A model generated the notes under the pieces. The model did not search any database. It worked only from the letters and a program-made list of their open reading frames with translations, and was not told the DNA's origin. Shown here one piece after another: positions 35,445-42,563 of a stretch of DNA of 64,000 bases; within the stretch, counting starts at the first letter, position 1; each line of letters starts with the position of its first letter. The stretch is from Lysobacter sp. Lineage in GTDB: Bacteria; Pseudomonadota; Gammaproteobacteria; Xanthomonadales; Xanthomonadaceae. Location of the stretch: assembly GCA_019634715.1 (NCBI GenBank), contig JAHCAU010000001.1:248001-312000 (forward strand), read 5' to 3'. Made by a program: the position numbers and the translations under genes.

Positions 35445-35960
35445 ATGCCCCGCTACGTCGCTCTGCTCCGAGGCGTGAGTCCGATGAACGCCAGGATGCC
35501 TGCCCTGAAGGCCTGCTTCGAGGCGGCGGGCTTCTCGGACGTTCGCACGCTGCTTTCCAGCGGCAACGTGGCCTTCGATGCGCGCGCATCGTCGCTGCCC
35601 ACGCTGGAGCGCCGCGCCGAAGCAGCGATGCAGTCCGGACTCGGGCGCAACTTCGTCACCATCGTGCGACCGCAGGCGGTGCTGCAGGCGCTCGTGGCAT
35701 CGGAGCCGTTCGCGGCATTCGAACTTCCGCCGTCATCGAAGCCGCTGGTCGTGTTCCTTCGCGCCCCCATGGAAGCGACTCTCGACCTGCCGATGCATCG
35801 GCACGACGCCAGCATCCTCGCCTTCAACGGCACCGAAGCCCTGTGCGCCTACGTCCCCGGCCCCAACGCCTCCGGTTTCATGGGTCTGCTCGAGCGCAGC
35901 TTCGGCAAGACCCTCACCACGCGCACGCTGGAGACGGTGCGCAAATGCGCATGGGCGTGA
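35445..35960 (+). CDS. DUF1697 family protein
   Basis: The 171-residue protein starts PRYVALLRGVSPMNARMPALKA, followed by VRTLLSSGNVAF. These are the hallmarks of DUF1697, a cytosolic family of unknown activity found in many soil bacteria. The later KPLVVFLRAP and the C-terminal FGKTLTTRTLETVRK complete it. No operon link is evident beyond shared direction with arsR (42 bases apart). Confidence 0.85.
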   Translation: MPRYVALLRGVSPMNARMPALKACFEAAGFSDVRTLLSSGNVAFDARASSLPTLERRAEAAMQSGLGRNFVTIVRPQAVLQALVASEPFAAFELPPSSKPLVVFLRAPMEATLDLPMHRHDASILAFNGTEALCAYVPGPNASGFMGLLERSFGKTLTTRTLETVRKCAWA

Positions 35961-36080
35961 CCGACTGACGCGTCCAAGCCGAAGGACTGGCGTGATCGCG
36001 ACGTCCGGACTCAACGGGTGGATCAGGCAGCGGTCCGATTTCGGCCACGACGCGATGCAGGGATCCTTTAGACTTCGTTC

Positions 36081-36605
36081 ATGGTCAGGCATCTCCGGCA
36101 GCCCGTCGTCAACGAACGTGGCGAACGTCTGCTTGCGATCCATGACGCGGGCGATGTCACTGCATCCCTGCTCGAGCGAACGCAGGTCAGCCTGGTCCTC
36201 GCCCATCACCCGCATGGCCTGGTGCTGGTGCGCAATGCGCATCGAGGCCTCTGGGAGCTTCCGGGCGGTTACGTCGACCCGGGCGAAACCGCTGCCGGGA
36301 GTGCGGTGCGGGAACTGCGGGAGGAGTCCGGGCTGGCGGGTCGGGAGATGGTCCTTGCCGGCATGCTCGACATCGAACATCCCGCCCCCGGGGCGGGCCT
36401 GCTGCGCTGTGCCCTGTTCCGTTGCCGGGTCGACGGCGATCCGTCGGCGGCATGCGCCGAAGTCTCGGACGTTGCATTCTGGCGCCCGGGTTCGGCGGTG
36501 GACCCGATCAGTGCGATCGATGAGGCTTTGCTCCTGGAGGCCGGCGATGACGACACCCGGCGGAATCGCATGCGTACCGGACATGCAACGCGGATCGATC
36601 GATGA
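36081..36605 (+). CDS. Nudix hydrolase
   Basis: The 174-residue protein contains a full Nudix box: GGYVDPGETAAGSAVRELRE continuing ESGL, about residues 62-85, fitting GX5EX7REUXEEXGU. Nudix enzymes hydrolyse nucleoside diphosphates linked to another group. The preceding NAHRGLWELP is the usual strand. The substrate cannot be deduced. Its end overlaps the next gene by four bases (ATGA). Confidence 0.88.
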   Translation: MVRHLRQPVVNERGERLLAIHDAGDVTASLLERTQVSLVLAHHPHGLVLVRNAHRGLWELPGGYVDPGETAAGSAVRELREESGLAGREMVLAGMLDIEHPAPGAGLLRCALFRCRVDGDPSAACAEVSDVAFWRPGSAVDPISAIDEALLLEAGDDDTRRNRMRTGHATRIDR

Positions 36606-37000
36606 TGGACATGCAGAGCACGCTGCTGCTCGCCGGCAGCATCCTCCTGCTGACCGGATCGGTTCATTCCGTTCTCGGTGAAATCCTCATCTTCCGGCAC
36701 CTGCGTCCGGACGGCATCGTCCCGTCGTGTGGGGCCTCCCCGCTTCGTGAAAGACACATCCGGATCCTCTGGGCGACGTGGCATCTTGCGACGGTCCTCG
36801 GCTGGGCATTCGCGGGCATCCTGTTCAAGCTGGCGAGCAAGTCCGCGGACGACCCACTCGACGCCTTCGTCCTTGCATCGGTGGTCATCGCCTATGCCGT
36901 CGGGGGGCTGCTCGTCCTCATCGCGACCAAGGGCCGACACCCGGGCTGGATCGCGCTGCTGGCCGTGGCGGCTCTGGCGCTGACGGCGCTTGGCGGTTGA
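36602..37000 (+). CDS. small integral membrane protein
   Basis: The 132-residue product has four predicted membrane helices (STLLLAGSILLLTGSVHSV; WHLATVLGWAFAGILFKLA; AFVLASVVIAYAVGGLLVLI; WIALLAVAALALTALGG) with short loops. I do not recognise a family. It is translationally coupled to the Nudix gene by an ATGA overlap, so the two may be functionally linked. Confidence 0.65.
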   Translation: MMDMQSTLLLAGSILLLTGSVHSVLGEILIFRHLRPDGIVPSCGASPLRERHIRILWATWHLATVLGWAFAGILFKLASKSADDPLDAFVLASVVIAYAVGGLLVLIATKGRHPGWIALLAVAALALTALGG

Positions 37001-37359
37001 TGGCGTTCGCCGGACCGATCTGTCGATACCCGTCGCGACATGCCGACTGGGAGAAGCGGCCACCGCCTGCTGGCACGAATGATCAAACCGCAGTCGAACC
37101 CCGTCCGGAGCCTGATGCCGCCTGCCGCGTCGACGCCTCGCCGGCCGCGATTCTGATCCCGTTCTGATCCCGTCCCTTCGAACCGATTCCCTACCATTCA
37201 GGCAAGGGCTGCCGTCGCGCGGGCGCGCGCGGCATCGATCCGGGCCGCATGCCTCCAGGCGACGCGCATGGACTGCGCGTCGATCGCAGCGCCGCCCGAT
37301 TCGGCGACACCGCACCACCGACAGCCCGGTCATCCCAACCCAGCAAGGAGTGCTCGATC
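37001..37359. other. intergenic region
   Basis: These 359 bases hold no convincing gene. TTCTGATCCCG occurs twice in immediate tandem (37151-37172). A good AAGGAG at 37345-37350 serves the next gene. Confidence 0.5.
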
Positions 37360-38535
37360 ATGCAGATCCCCACCTTTCCGACGCCACCCTACCCGGAATA
37401 CACCTATGCGGTGCTGGACCAGCCCGCGAACTACGGCATCCTCGAACAGCTCTTCGGCACCTGGGTCAACGTCGGGCCGAAAGACCAGGCCACGAACCTG
37501 GGCCTGCACACGACCTGCATGCCGTCGCCGGGCACCAATTCCGAAACGATCTTCGGCATCTTCCATTTCCTGTGCGAGGACTACGTCGAGGAACTGACCT
37601 TCGCACCGGTCGAAGGCGGCGTGCGCAATCGCGGCGGCGCCAACGAGCAGTTCGCGGGCGCGGTCGAGTACCGGCAGAGCATCCAGCGCGCCAGCGACGG
37701 CGTGGGCCTGCACGAGGAAGTCGGGATGTACCTGTGGTTCGACCAGATGTACAACCACGCCGCGACCGAGCAGTCGGTGATCGAGGACAACGGCTACCCC
37801 GGCATTTCGATCGGCGCCGGCGCCAATGGTCCGAATTTCGTGCCGCCGTATCCGATCACGCGCAGCGGCACCATTCCGCACGGCAGCACGATCCTGCTGA
37901 TGGGCAGTTTCGTACAGGACGTGGCCGGCAAGCCGCCGTTCCCGACCGGCACCGACAGCTGGACGAATCCCTTCGTCGCCTCGTGGCCCGCGCTGCAGAT
38001 CGCCAATGCGCCGCAGCTGGCGGCGTCGCCGCTGGCGATCTCGCCGAGCATGGGCGCGACCGCGCTGCTGACCGCGCCCGGCAGTTCGACCGCCGCACCG
38101 CTGAATCTCGACGAGCCGGCACCGGCCTGGGCCTTCGACAAATCGCTGCCGGTGACCGATCCCGACGGCAATCTCACCTACTTCCAGCGCATCGTCGCCG
38201 ATCCGCACTATCCCTATTCGGTGCGGCCCGACCTGCGCCTGCGCGACGTCATCGAGGACCAGAACATCAGCAAGTACACGCTGATCCAGCTGTCGAGCAA
38301 GCTCGATGGCGGCCCGCAGGGCGGGATCCTGAACACGCCTTTCGTGGCGCGGTTCGCCAGGCCGACCGAGATGACGATGAACATGTGGCTGGAGACCGTG
38401 ATCGAGGAAGACGGCACGGAAGTCCTGCAATTGCAGTACGAACAGATCATCTTCTTCGAATTCATGTTCGGATCGAACGGCCAGACCACGCGCTGGCCGC
38501 ACATCCAGGTCAACACGCTGCGCAGGAAGGCCTGA
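37360..38535 (+). CDS. uncharacterised protein, possible heme-binding (nitrobindin-like) barrel
   Basis: The 391-residue protein has no signal peptide or membrane helix. The N-terminal YGILEQLFGTWVNVG and the later GLHEEVGMYLWFDQM recall the L-G-W and H-E-G strand motifs of nitrobindin/THAP4-type beta-barrels, but this is a weak resemblance. The middle is Pro/Ala/Ser-rich. The C-terminal part (EMTMNMWLETVIEEDGTEVL, FFEFMFGS) looks beta-rich. Start chosen from an AAGGAG ten bases before the ATG. It is convergent with the RiPP-like locus. I do not assign a function. Confidence 0.6.
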   Translation: MQIPTFPTPPYPEYTYAVLDQPANYGILEQLFGTWVNVGPKDQATNLGLHTTCMPSPGTNSETIFGIFHFLCEDYVEELTFAPVEGGVRNRGGANEQFAGAVEYRQSIQRASDGVGLHEEVGMYLWFDQMYNHAATEQSVIEDNGYPGISIGAGANGPNFVPPYPITRSGTIPHGSTILLMGSFVQDVAGKPPFPTGTDSWTNPFVASWPALQIANAPQLAASPLAISPSMGATALLTAPGSSTAAPLNLDEPAPAWAFDKSLPVTDPDGNLTYFQRIVADPHYPYSVRPDLRLRDVIEDQNISKYTLIQLSSKLDGGPQGGILNTPFVARFARPTEMTMNMWLETVIEEDGTEVLQLQYEQIIFFEFMFGSNGQTTRWPHIQVNTLRRKA

Positions 38536-38586
38536 AACCGGCATGGACGCTGCCGCCGGGATGCGCTGGCGCGTCCCGGCGCCGGA

Positions 38587-39153
38587 TCAGCCGGCAGGCG
38601 GATCCGCGTCTCCGATCTGTTCGCGGAAGCTCAGCCAGTTGTCGTCGCCGATCCGGTCGCTGGCCTGCACGATCCCATCCGCGCCGACGAAGATGTAGAA
38701 CGGCGCGGCAAGCCTCGGATTGAGGCGTCGCAGGTCGCGAGCGCCCACGCGGACCACTCGGGACAGCAGGCGGGTGGATGCGAAGTAGTCGCGCAGGCGC
38801 TGCGGCCGGCCCTGCGCGACCACCCACAGGGCCACGCCGGCCGCTTCCATCAGCGGCCGCATGCGATCGAGTTCCGGCTGGCGCTGCAGACAGGCCTTGC
38901 AGCCCGGACTCAGGAACACCAGGACCGCCGCCTCGCCGCCGAGCAGCGCATCGCGGCGCAGGCGGCGCCCGTCGACGAGGCGGCGCGCATGGAAGCCCGG
39001 CAGCGGCTCGCCGATCGGCACGGTGTCCGGCAGGCGTGCGTGGGCCAGCGCGTTGACCATCCGGGTGAGGCGCAGGCTCAGGAAGAGGTTGAATGCGAGC
39101 AGCACGGCCAGTGCGGCGACCAGCGCAGCGAGCAGGGTCGAATCGATCGTCAT
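38587..39153 (-). CDS. MauD-like membrane-anchored thioredoxin-fold protein
   Basis: The 188-residue protein has one N-terminal membrane helix (LLAALVAALAVLLAFNLFLSL) and then a thioredoxin-like domain with a redox CxxC in FLSPGCKACLQRQPEL (Cys85, Cys88). MauD of methylamine dehydrogenase operons has the same plan and works with MauE in disulfide formation. Here it is the last gene of the leftward series containing a MauE-like gene, an ATP-grasp ligase and two small cysteine-containing peptides. I infer that it acts on those peptides on the outer face of the inner membrane. The later VGADGIVQASDRIG segment is family-like. Confidence 0.72.
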   Translation of the reverse strand: MTIDSTLLAALVAALAVLLAFNLFLSLRLTRMVNALAHARLPDTVPIGEPLPGFHARRLVDGRRLRRDALLGGEAAVLVFLSPGCKACLQRQPELDRMRPLMEAAGVALWVVAQGRPQRLRDYFASTRLLSRVVRVGARDLRRLNPRLAAPFYIFVGADGIVQASDRIGDDNWLSFREQIGDADPPAG

Positions 39154-39187
39154 GGGAGGGCGTTCCCGGGCAGGTGCGTCGAAGCCT

Positions 39188-39742
39188 TCAGAGATCTTCG
39201 GCGCGGACCTGCATCAGCTGGGCAATATCGCGAAGGTGGAGGCTGAGCAGCAGGAGCATCGCAGCCACCGCGACCGTGGCGACCGCCACGGGCAGCGGCA
39301 ATCCACCCGCCCCTCCTGCGGCGCCAGTGGCCGAAGGCCCCAGCAGGCCGGCAGCCGCCGCGGCGATGAACAGCAGGTTGCGCGCCAGATCGAACCCGGA
39401 CAGGCGTTGCTCGCCTGCACCGAAGCAGTTGCAGCGCACGGTGCCGCCGGTCGCGAGCACGCTGGCCACGACGAGCGTCAGCGATACGAACAGCACCAGG
39501 GCGAGCATCAGGCCGATGCGCGACAGCTCGCCGCCGGCGAGCATCAGCAGGCCCGCCGCACCTTCGCCCGCGAGGATCGCGCCTGCGGCCAGGCTCGCGC
39601 CGCTGCGACCGATCGACGGGAACCCGTGTTCGAGGCTGTCGCGGAAGCGGCCGGGATGCAGGCTCTTGCCCGTTGCGGCGGCGAGCAGGGCCAGCAGCAC
39701 GAGCCAGCGGCAGGCCTCGGCGAAGGCGACACCGGCGCTCAC
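39188..39742 (-). CDS. MauE/DoxX-family membrane redox protein
   Basis: The 184-residue protein starts with GTG, overlapping the preceding stop by four bases (GTGA). It has four to five membrane helices (WLVLLALLAAATG, LAAGAILAGEGAAGLLMLAG, IGLMLALVLFVSLTLVVASV, VAVATVAVAAMLLLLS). The conserved MauE segment RCNCFGAG (Cys104, Cys106) is followed by LARNLLF. MauE proteins pair with MauD in disulfide chemistry in the periplasm. The gene is 34 bases upstream of the MauD-like gene, so the pair is complete. No methylamine dehydrogenase genes are nearby. Confidence 0.78.
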   Translation of the reverse strand: MSAGVAFAEACRWLVLLALLAAATGKSLHPGRFRDSLEHGFPSIGRSGASLAAGAILAGEGAAGLLMLAGGELSRIGLMLALVLFVSLTLVVASVLATGGTVRCNCFGAGEQRLSGFDLARNLLFIAAAAAGLLGPSATGAAGGAGGLPLPVAVATVAVAAMLLLLSLHLRDIAQLMQVRAEDL

Positions 39743-40602
39743 GACGCGACCTCGAAAGCCTGCCAGTCGCCCGGCAGCATGTCCTGCTGGCGCGTCCGCA
39801 CCATGCCGCCGTCGCGGGTGGCGATCAGGGCATCGCACCAGCCGCGCGGATGCGTCTTGCGCGTCTCCGGCCCCATGCGCGTGCGCAGTTCGCGCGCGAT
39901 CTCCCAGGCCACGTCCTCGAGATCGGGATCGCTGCGCACCTGCAGGCCGAGTGCGGCGAGATCCTCGCCGGTCAGCGTGTAATCGTGCGCGTGGTAACCG
40001 AACAGCAGGGCATCGACGATCGCACTGCGCTGCTGGCCCTGCGTCATGTGCAGGGCCAGCAGTTCCTCGCCGATCTGGCGCACGGCCAGGGTGCTGCGGT
40101 AGAAGGTGGTCAGCGCGGCGGGCGCGATGCTGTCGCACAGCAGGGGCAATGCGCGCTCGCGCGCGGTGGCCTCGTCCAGGCCGAACCAGTCCTGCGCCAG
40201 CTTCGGAAACATGCGGATGTCCAGGGCCGACATCGCGGTCGCCTCGCCCGACGCATCGCTGCCGGTCAGGTGCGGATCGATCGGCGAGAACATCGCCAGC
40301 GGCCCGGCCACGATCTCGTGCGCGGCCAGCGCCATCACCGTGCCTGCGGACTGGCAGTGATACGGCACGATCAGGCGCACGCGCCCGGCGAAACGATGCA
40401 GCAGCAGGCCGATGCGCCTGGCGACGGCGACCTCGCCCCCACGGCAGTAGGCGATCACGTCGAGGCGCTGCACGCGGCCGATGCGCCGCAGGGCATCGTG
40501 CAGCACCGGCAGCAATTCGACGTCGAGATGGGTGGCGCCGAAGACCAGCGCGCGCGCGCCTTCGCCGTCCTCGAATCTCGCCAGTTGCGCGAATGCCGTC
40601 AT
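39739..40602 (-). CDS. SDH-family Clp-fold serine protease
   Basis: The 287-residue product resembles the SDH/SppA-like Clp-fold peptidases (PF01972 type). It has LDVIAYCRGGEVAVARRIG, then LIVPYHCQSAGTVMALAAHE with the probable nucleophile Ser85 in QSAGT, then AMFSPIDPHL. There is no signal peptide. It lies directly between the ATP-grasp gene (4-base gap) and the MauE-like gene (4-base overlap), so it is part of the same unit. It could remove the leader of the neighbouring small peptides; this is inference. An earlier in-frame ATG (40653) is inside the previous gene and less likely. Confidence 0.7.
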   Translation of the reverse strand: MTAFAQLARFEDGEGARALVFGATHLDVELLPVLHDALRRIGRVQRLDVIAYCRGGEVAVARRIGLLLHRFAGRVRLIVPYHCQSAGTVMALAAHEIVAGPLAMFSPIDPHLTGSDASGEATAMSALDIRMFPKLAQDWFGLDEATARERALPLLCDSIAPAALTTFYRSTLAVRQIGEELLALHMTQGQQRSAIVDALLFGYHAHDYTLTGEDLAALGLQVRSDPDLEDVAWEIARELRTRMGPETRKTHPRGWCDALIATRDGGMVRTRQQDMLPGDWQAFEVAS

Positions 40603-40606
40603 GAGA

Positions 40607-41617
40607 TCAGTCCTTGCGTCGTGCGCCGTCGACCAGGCAATCGGCCACCGCATCCAGCATGCGCAGCGCCGGCACCAGTTGTTCGACGAACAGGAATTGC
40701 CCGGCGGGGTTGTTCTCCAGGAACACGTATTCGCCCTCGGGCGTGCAGATCAGGTCGATGGCGCCGAAGCGCAGGCCGTAGGCGTGGACGAATTCGCGGC
40801 ACATGCGTTCGACCCCCGCAGGCAGTTGCTCCGCGCGGTATTCGATCTCGGCGGAGAAGTCGCGATAGTCGATGCGCGTGCGATCGTCGCCCTGGGAGTC
40901 GATCCGCGCCGCGAACACGCGATCGTCGATCACCGTGACCCGGATCTCGTGGCGTTTCGCGACGTACTGCTGGAAGAATCCGGGAATCTCGCGCACCGAA
41001 TCGAGCATGGCATCGTGCGCATCGGTGACGAGGGTGGCGGCGAGATTGGGCACGATGCGATCGGCGGCATCCACCTCGTCCGCGCCGAGGCTGGGCGAGG
41101 ACAGCGGCTTGAAGATGATGTCGCCGCCGACATCCGCACGGAAGCGCCGCACCGCATCGGCATCGTTGGTCGCCAGCGAAGGCGGCACGCGGAACCCCAG
41201 CCGCGATGCGCGCCGCAGTTGCTCACCCTTCCACATCGCCGACTGCGACGCCATCGGATGGTTCATCCAGTACGCGTCCAGGCTCAACAGGGTCCCCGTG
41301 AGGATGTGATGCGTCTCCGCGGTCGCGAAGGCACGTTCCTGCGGACCGAGTTCGTCGTCGCTCAGGAAGCGGAAGTCGCCGGACTTGCGTGTCCAGACGG
41401 CGCCGATCCGCGCCAGCGGGATGTCGAACTGCGAAGGGATGTGATGGAGGCTGCCGCCCGTCGCGCCATCGCACTGCCGGATATCGAGTCGATACTGCGC
41501 CGGGAACCGGTCGAGGTCGAGGCGGAATGGACGCGCACCGCGCGCGTGCAGGCGTTCGACGACAAGGTCGGCGTGCAGATCGCCGCTGTGGGTGACGATC
41601 AGGATGTCGTTTTTCAT
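40607..41617 (-). CDS. MvdC/MvdD-like ATP-grasp peptide ligase
   Basis: The 336-residue protein follows the MvdD family closely. It opens DILIVTHSGDLHADLVVERL with FRLDLDRFP, then AVWTRKSGDF, WMNHPMASQSAMWKGEQLRR, Lys170 in IIFKPLSS, EIRVTVIDD, and the metal-binding end GAIDLICTPEGEYVFLENNP (Asp288, Glu301, Asn303). Such enzymes form ester or amide crosslinks in ribosomal peptides (microviridins and other graspetides), after binding a leader motif. The two precursor-like genes lie immediately upstream on the same strand. No strong ribosome site is visible. A family-typical function on those peptides is very likely, but the exact bond made is not. Confidence 0.88.
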   Translation of the reverse strand: MKNDILIVTHSGDLHADLVVERLHARGARPFRLDLDRFPAQYRLDIRQCDGATGGSLHHIPSQFDIPLARIGAVWTRKSGDFRFLSDDELGPQERAFATAETHHILTGTLLSLDAYWMNHPMASQSAMWKGEQLRRASRLGFRVPPSLATNDADAVRRFRADVGGDIIFKPLSSPSLGADEVDAADRIVPNLAATLVTDAHDAMLDSVREIPGFFQQYVAKRHEIRVTVIDDRVFAARIDSQGDDRTRIDYRDFSAEIEYRAEQLPAGVERMCREFVHAYGLRFGAIDLICTPEGEYVFLENNPAGQFLFVEQLVPALRMLDAVADCLVDGARRKD

Positions 41618-41720
41618 GCAGGACGGATGCGGGCCTTGTCAATGGAAGGCGTTGCCAGTGGCGGGCTTCGCCAACGGGAATTCGCGCCACGATCGCTCGT
41701 GCACGATCCGCGGGATGGAA

Positions 41721-41753
41721 ACGCACAGGCCCCGCATCGCGGGGCCTGTGCGT
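41721..41753 (-). terminator. hairpin/attenuator between precursor and ATP-grasp genes
   Basis: A perfect 13-bp stem (ACGCACAGGCCCC and complement) with a 7-base loop lies about 30 bases after the stop of the second precursor. It is followed by only TTT on the minus strand. It is probably a partial terminator or stabilising 3' structure that keeps peptide mRNA more abundant than enzyme mRNA. Confidence 0.65.
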
Positions 41754-41781
41754 CGGCATGCGACGGACAGCGTCGCCTGCC

Positions 41782-41964
41782 TCAGCAGTAGATGCCTGCG
41801 TCGCGGGCATACGGGAAAGCGCGGTCGGCACGCGCGTGCGGGCCGCTGCAGCCGGCGACGGCCACGCCATCGCGCGCCTGCCAGACCGGCTTCCTGTCGT
41901 CTTTCTTCCGCGCATCCGTCGCCAGCTTGAATGCGAAGGATTTGCTCTTGTCCTGGGTGTGCAT
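41782..41964 (-). CDS. RiPP precursor-like peptide 2 (60 residues)
   Basis: The product starts MHTQDKSKSFAFKLATDARK, then a basic/acidic linker, VWQARDGVAVAGC (Cys39), and a short variable end finishing GIYC with Cys60 as the last residue. KSFAF-LA, WQ-RDGVAVAGC and the terminal Y-C pattern are shared with the 65-residue peptide just upstream, while the segment between the cysteines differs entirely. Conserved leader plus variable core next to an ATP-grasp ligase is the layout of a RiPP precursor. AAGGAG lies 7 bases before the ATG. Only two cysteines are present, spaced 21 apart. Confidence 0.8.
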   Translation of the reverse strand: MHTQDKSKSFAFKLATDARKKDDRKPVWQARDGVAVAGCSGPHARADRAFPYARDAGIYC

Positions 41965-42056
41965 GAGTCGCTCCTTGAGTCGGGAAGTGACCGCGCGTCC
42001 GCGCGGCCATGCCCCCGCAAGCAGATGCGGGGACGGTCAGGACATCGCCGTGCGGA

Positions 42057-42254
42057 TCAGCACCAGTAGCCCTTGTCGCGACCGCGGAAGTTGCCCCAGA
42101 TGTCGACGCTGGCGCGATAGTCGCCATCGCCCGTCGGGTCGGTGCAGCCGGCCACGGCGACGCCATCGCGCACCTGCCACTGCTTGTCTTCGGTGTTGCC
42201 GGCGGGCTTCTGCGCCGAGGCCAGCTGGAATGCGAACGACTTCTTGTTTTGCAT
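42057..42254 (-). CDS. RiPP precursor-like peptide 1 (65 residues)
   Basis: The product starts MQNKKSFAFQLASAQKP, followed by a linker, WQVRDGVAVAGC (Cys37), and a 28-residue C-terminal part rich in Asp, Thr, Ser and Gly that ends GYWC (Cys65 last). Acidic and hydroxyl residues in the tail (T38, D39, T41, D43, D45, S49, D51) are the kind an ATP-grasp ligase links. It is the first gene of the leftward locus, about 100 bases after a promoter-like pair. It has no signal peptide, so it needs a dedicated exporter or stays inside. Confidence 0.8.
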   Translation of the reverse strand: MQNKKSFAFQLASAQKPAGNTEDKQWQVRDGVAVAGCTDPTGDGDYRASVDIWGNFRGRDKGYWC

Positions 42255-42364
42255 GACGATCAGTCCTTGTTCCGTGTCGAGTGGATGTCGCTGTCGTGAA
42301 TGCGGCGAATGCAAATCCGATGCTGCGATCCTTGCCGTTGCCGCGGCCCGGCAATGCCGGATCG

Positions 42365-42393
42365 TTGATAGCACGCAGGCATGGGTTGGGCAA
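42365..42393 (-). promoter_or_regulatory. promoter candidate for the precursor genes
   Basis: On the minus strand TTGCCC and TATCAA are separated by exactly 17 bases, each matching four of six consensus positions. The predicted transcript start would leave a leader of about 100 bases with a small CCGGC/GCCGG hairpin. The rest of the 309-base gap to the divergent exporter gene shows nothing clear. Confidence 0.4.
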
Positions 42394-42563
42394 GCAGGCC
42401 GTCGCACGGACCGCCGGGCGGTCGAAGGACCGCGACTCGACCACGCACCTTCGCGGCTGGACATCCGGCATCCATGCTGCGGCGCACCACGCCCTGGCCA
42501 TGCCTTGAATGTCCCTGTGGACCGCGCCACACTCGCCCCCTCACATCGTCAACGCTGGATGCG

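Noticed and set aside
41639..41780. Possible third precursor peptide between precursor 2 and the ATP-grasp gene
   Set aside because: No frame there has the KSFAF-LA or RDGVAVAGC motifs; the space holds the hairpin and a spacer.
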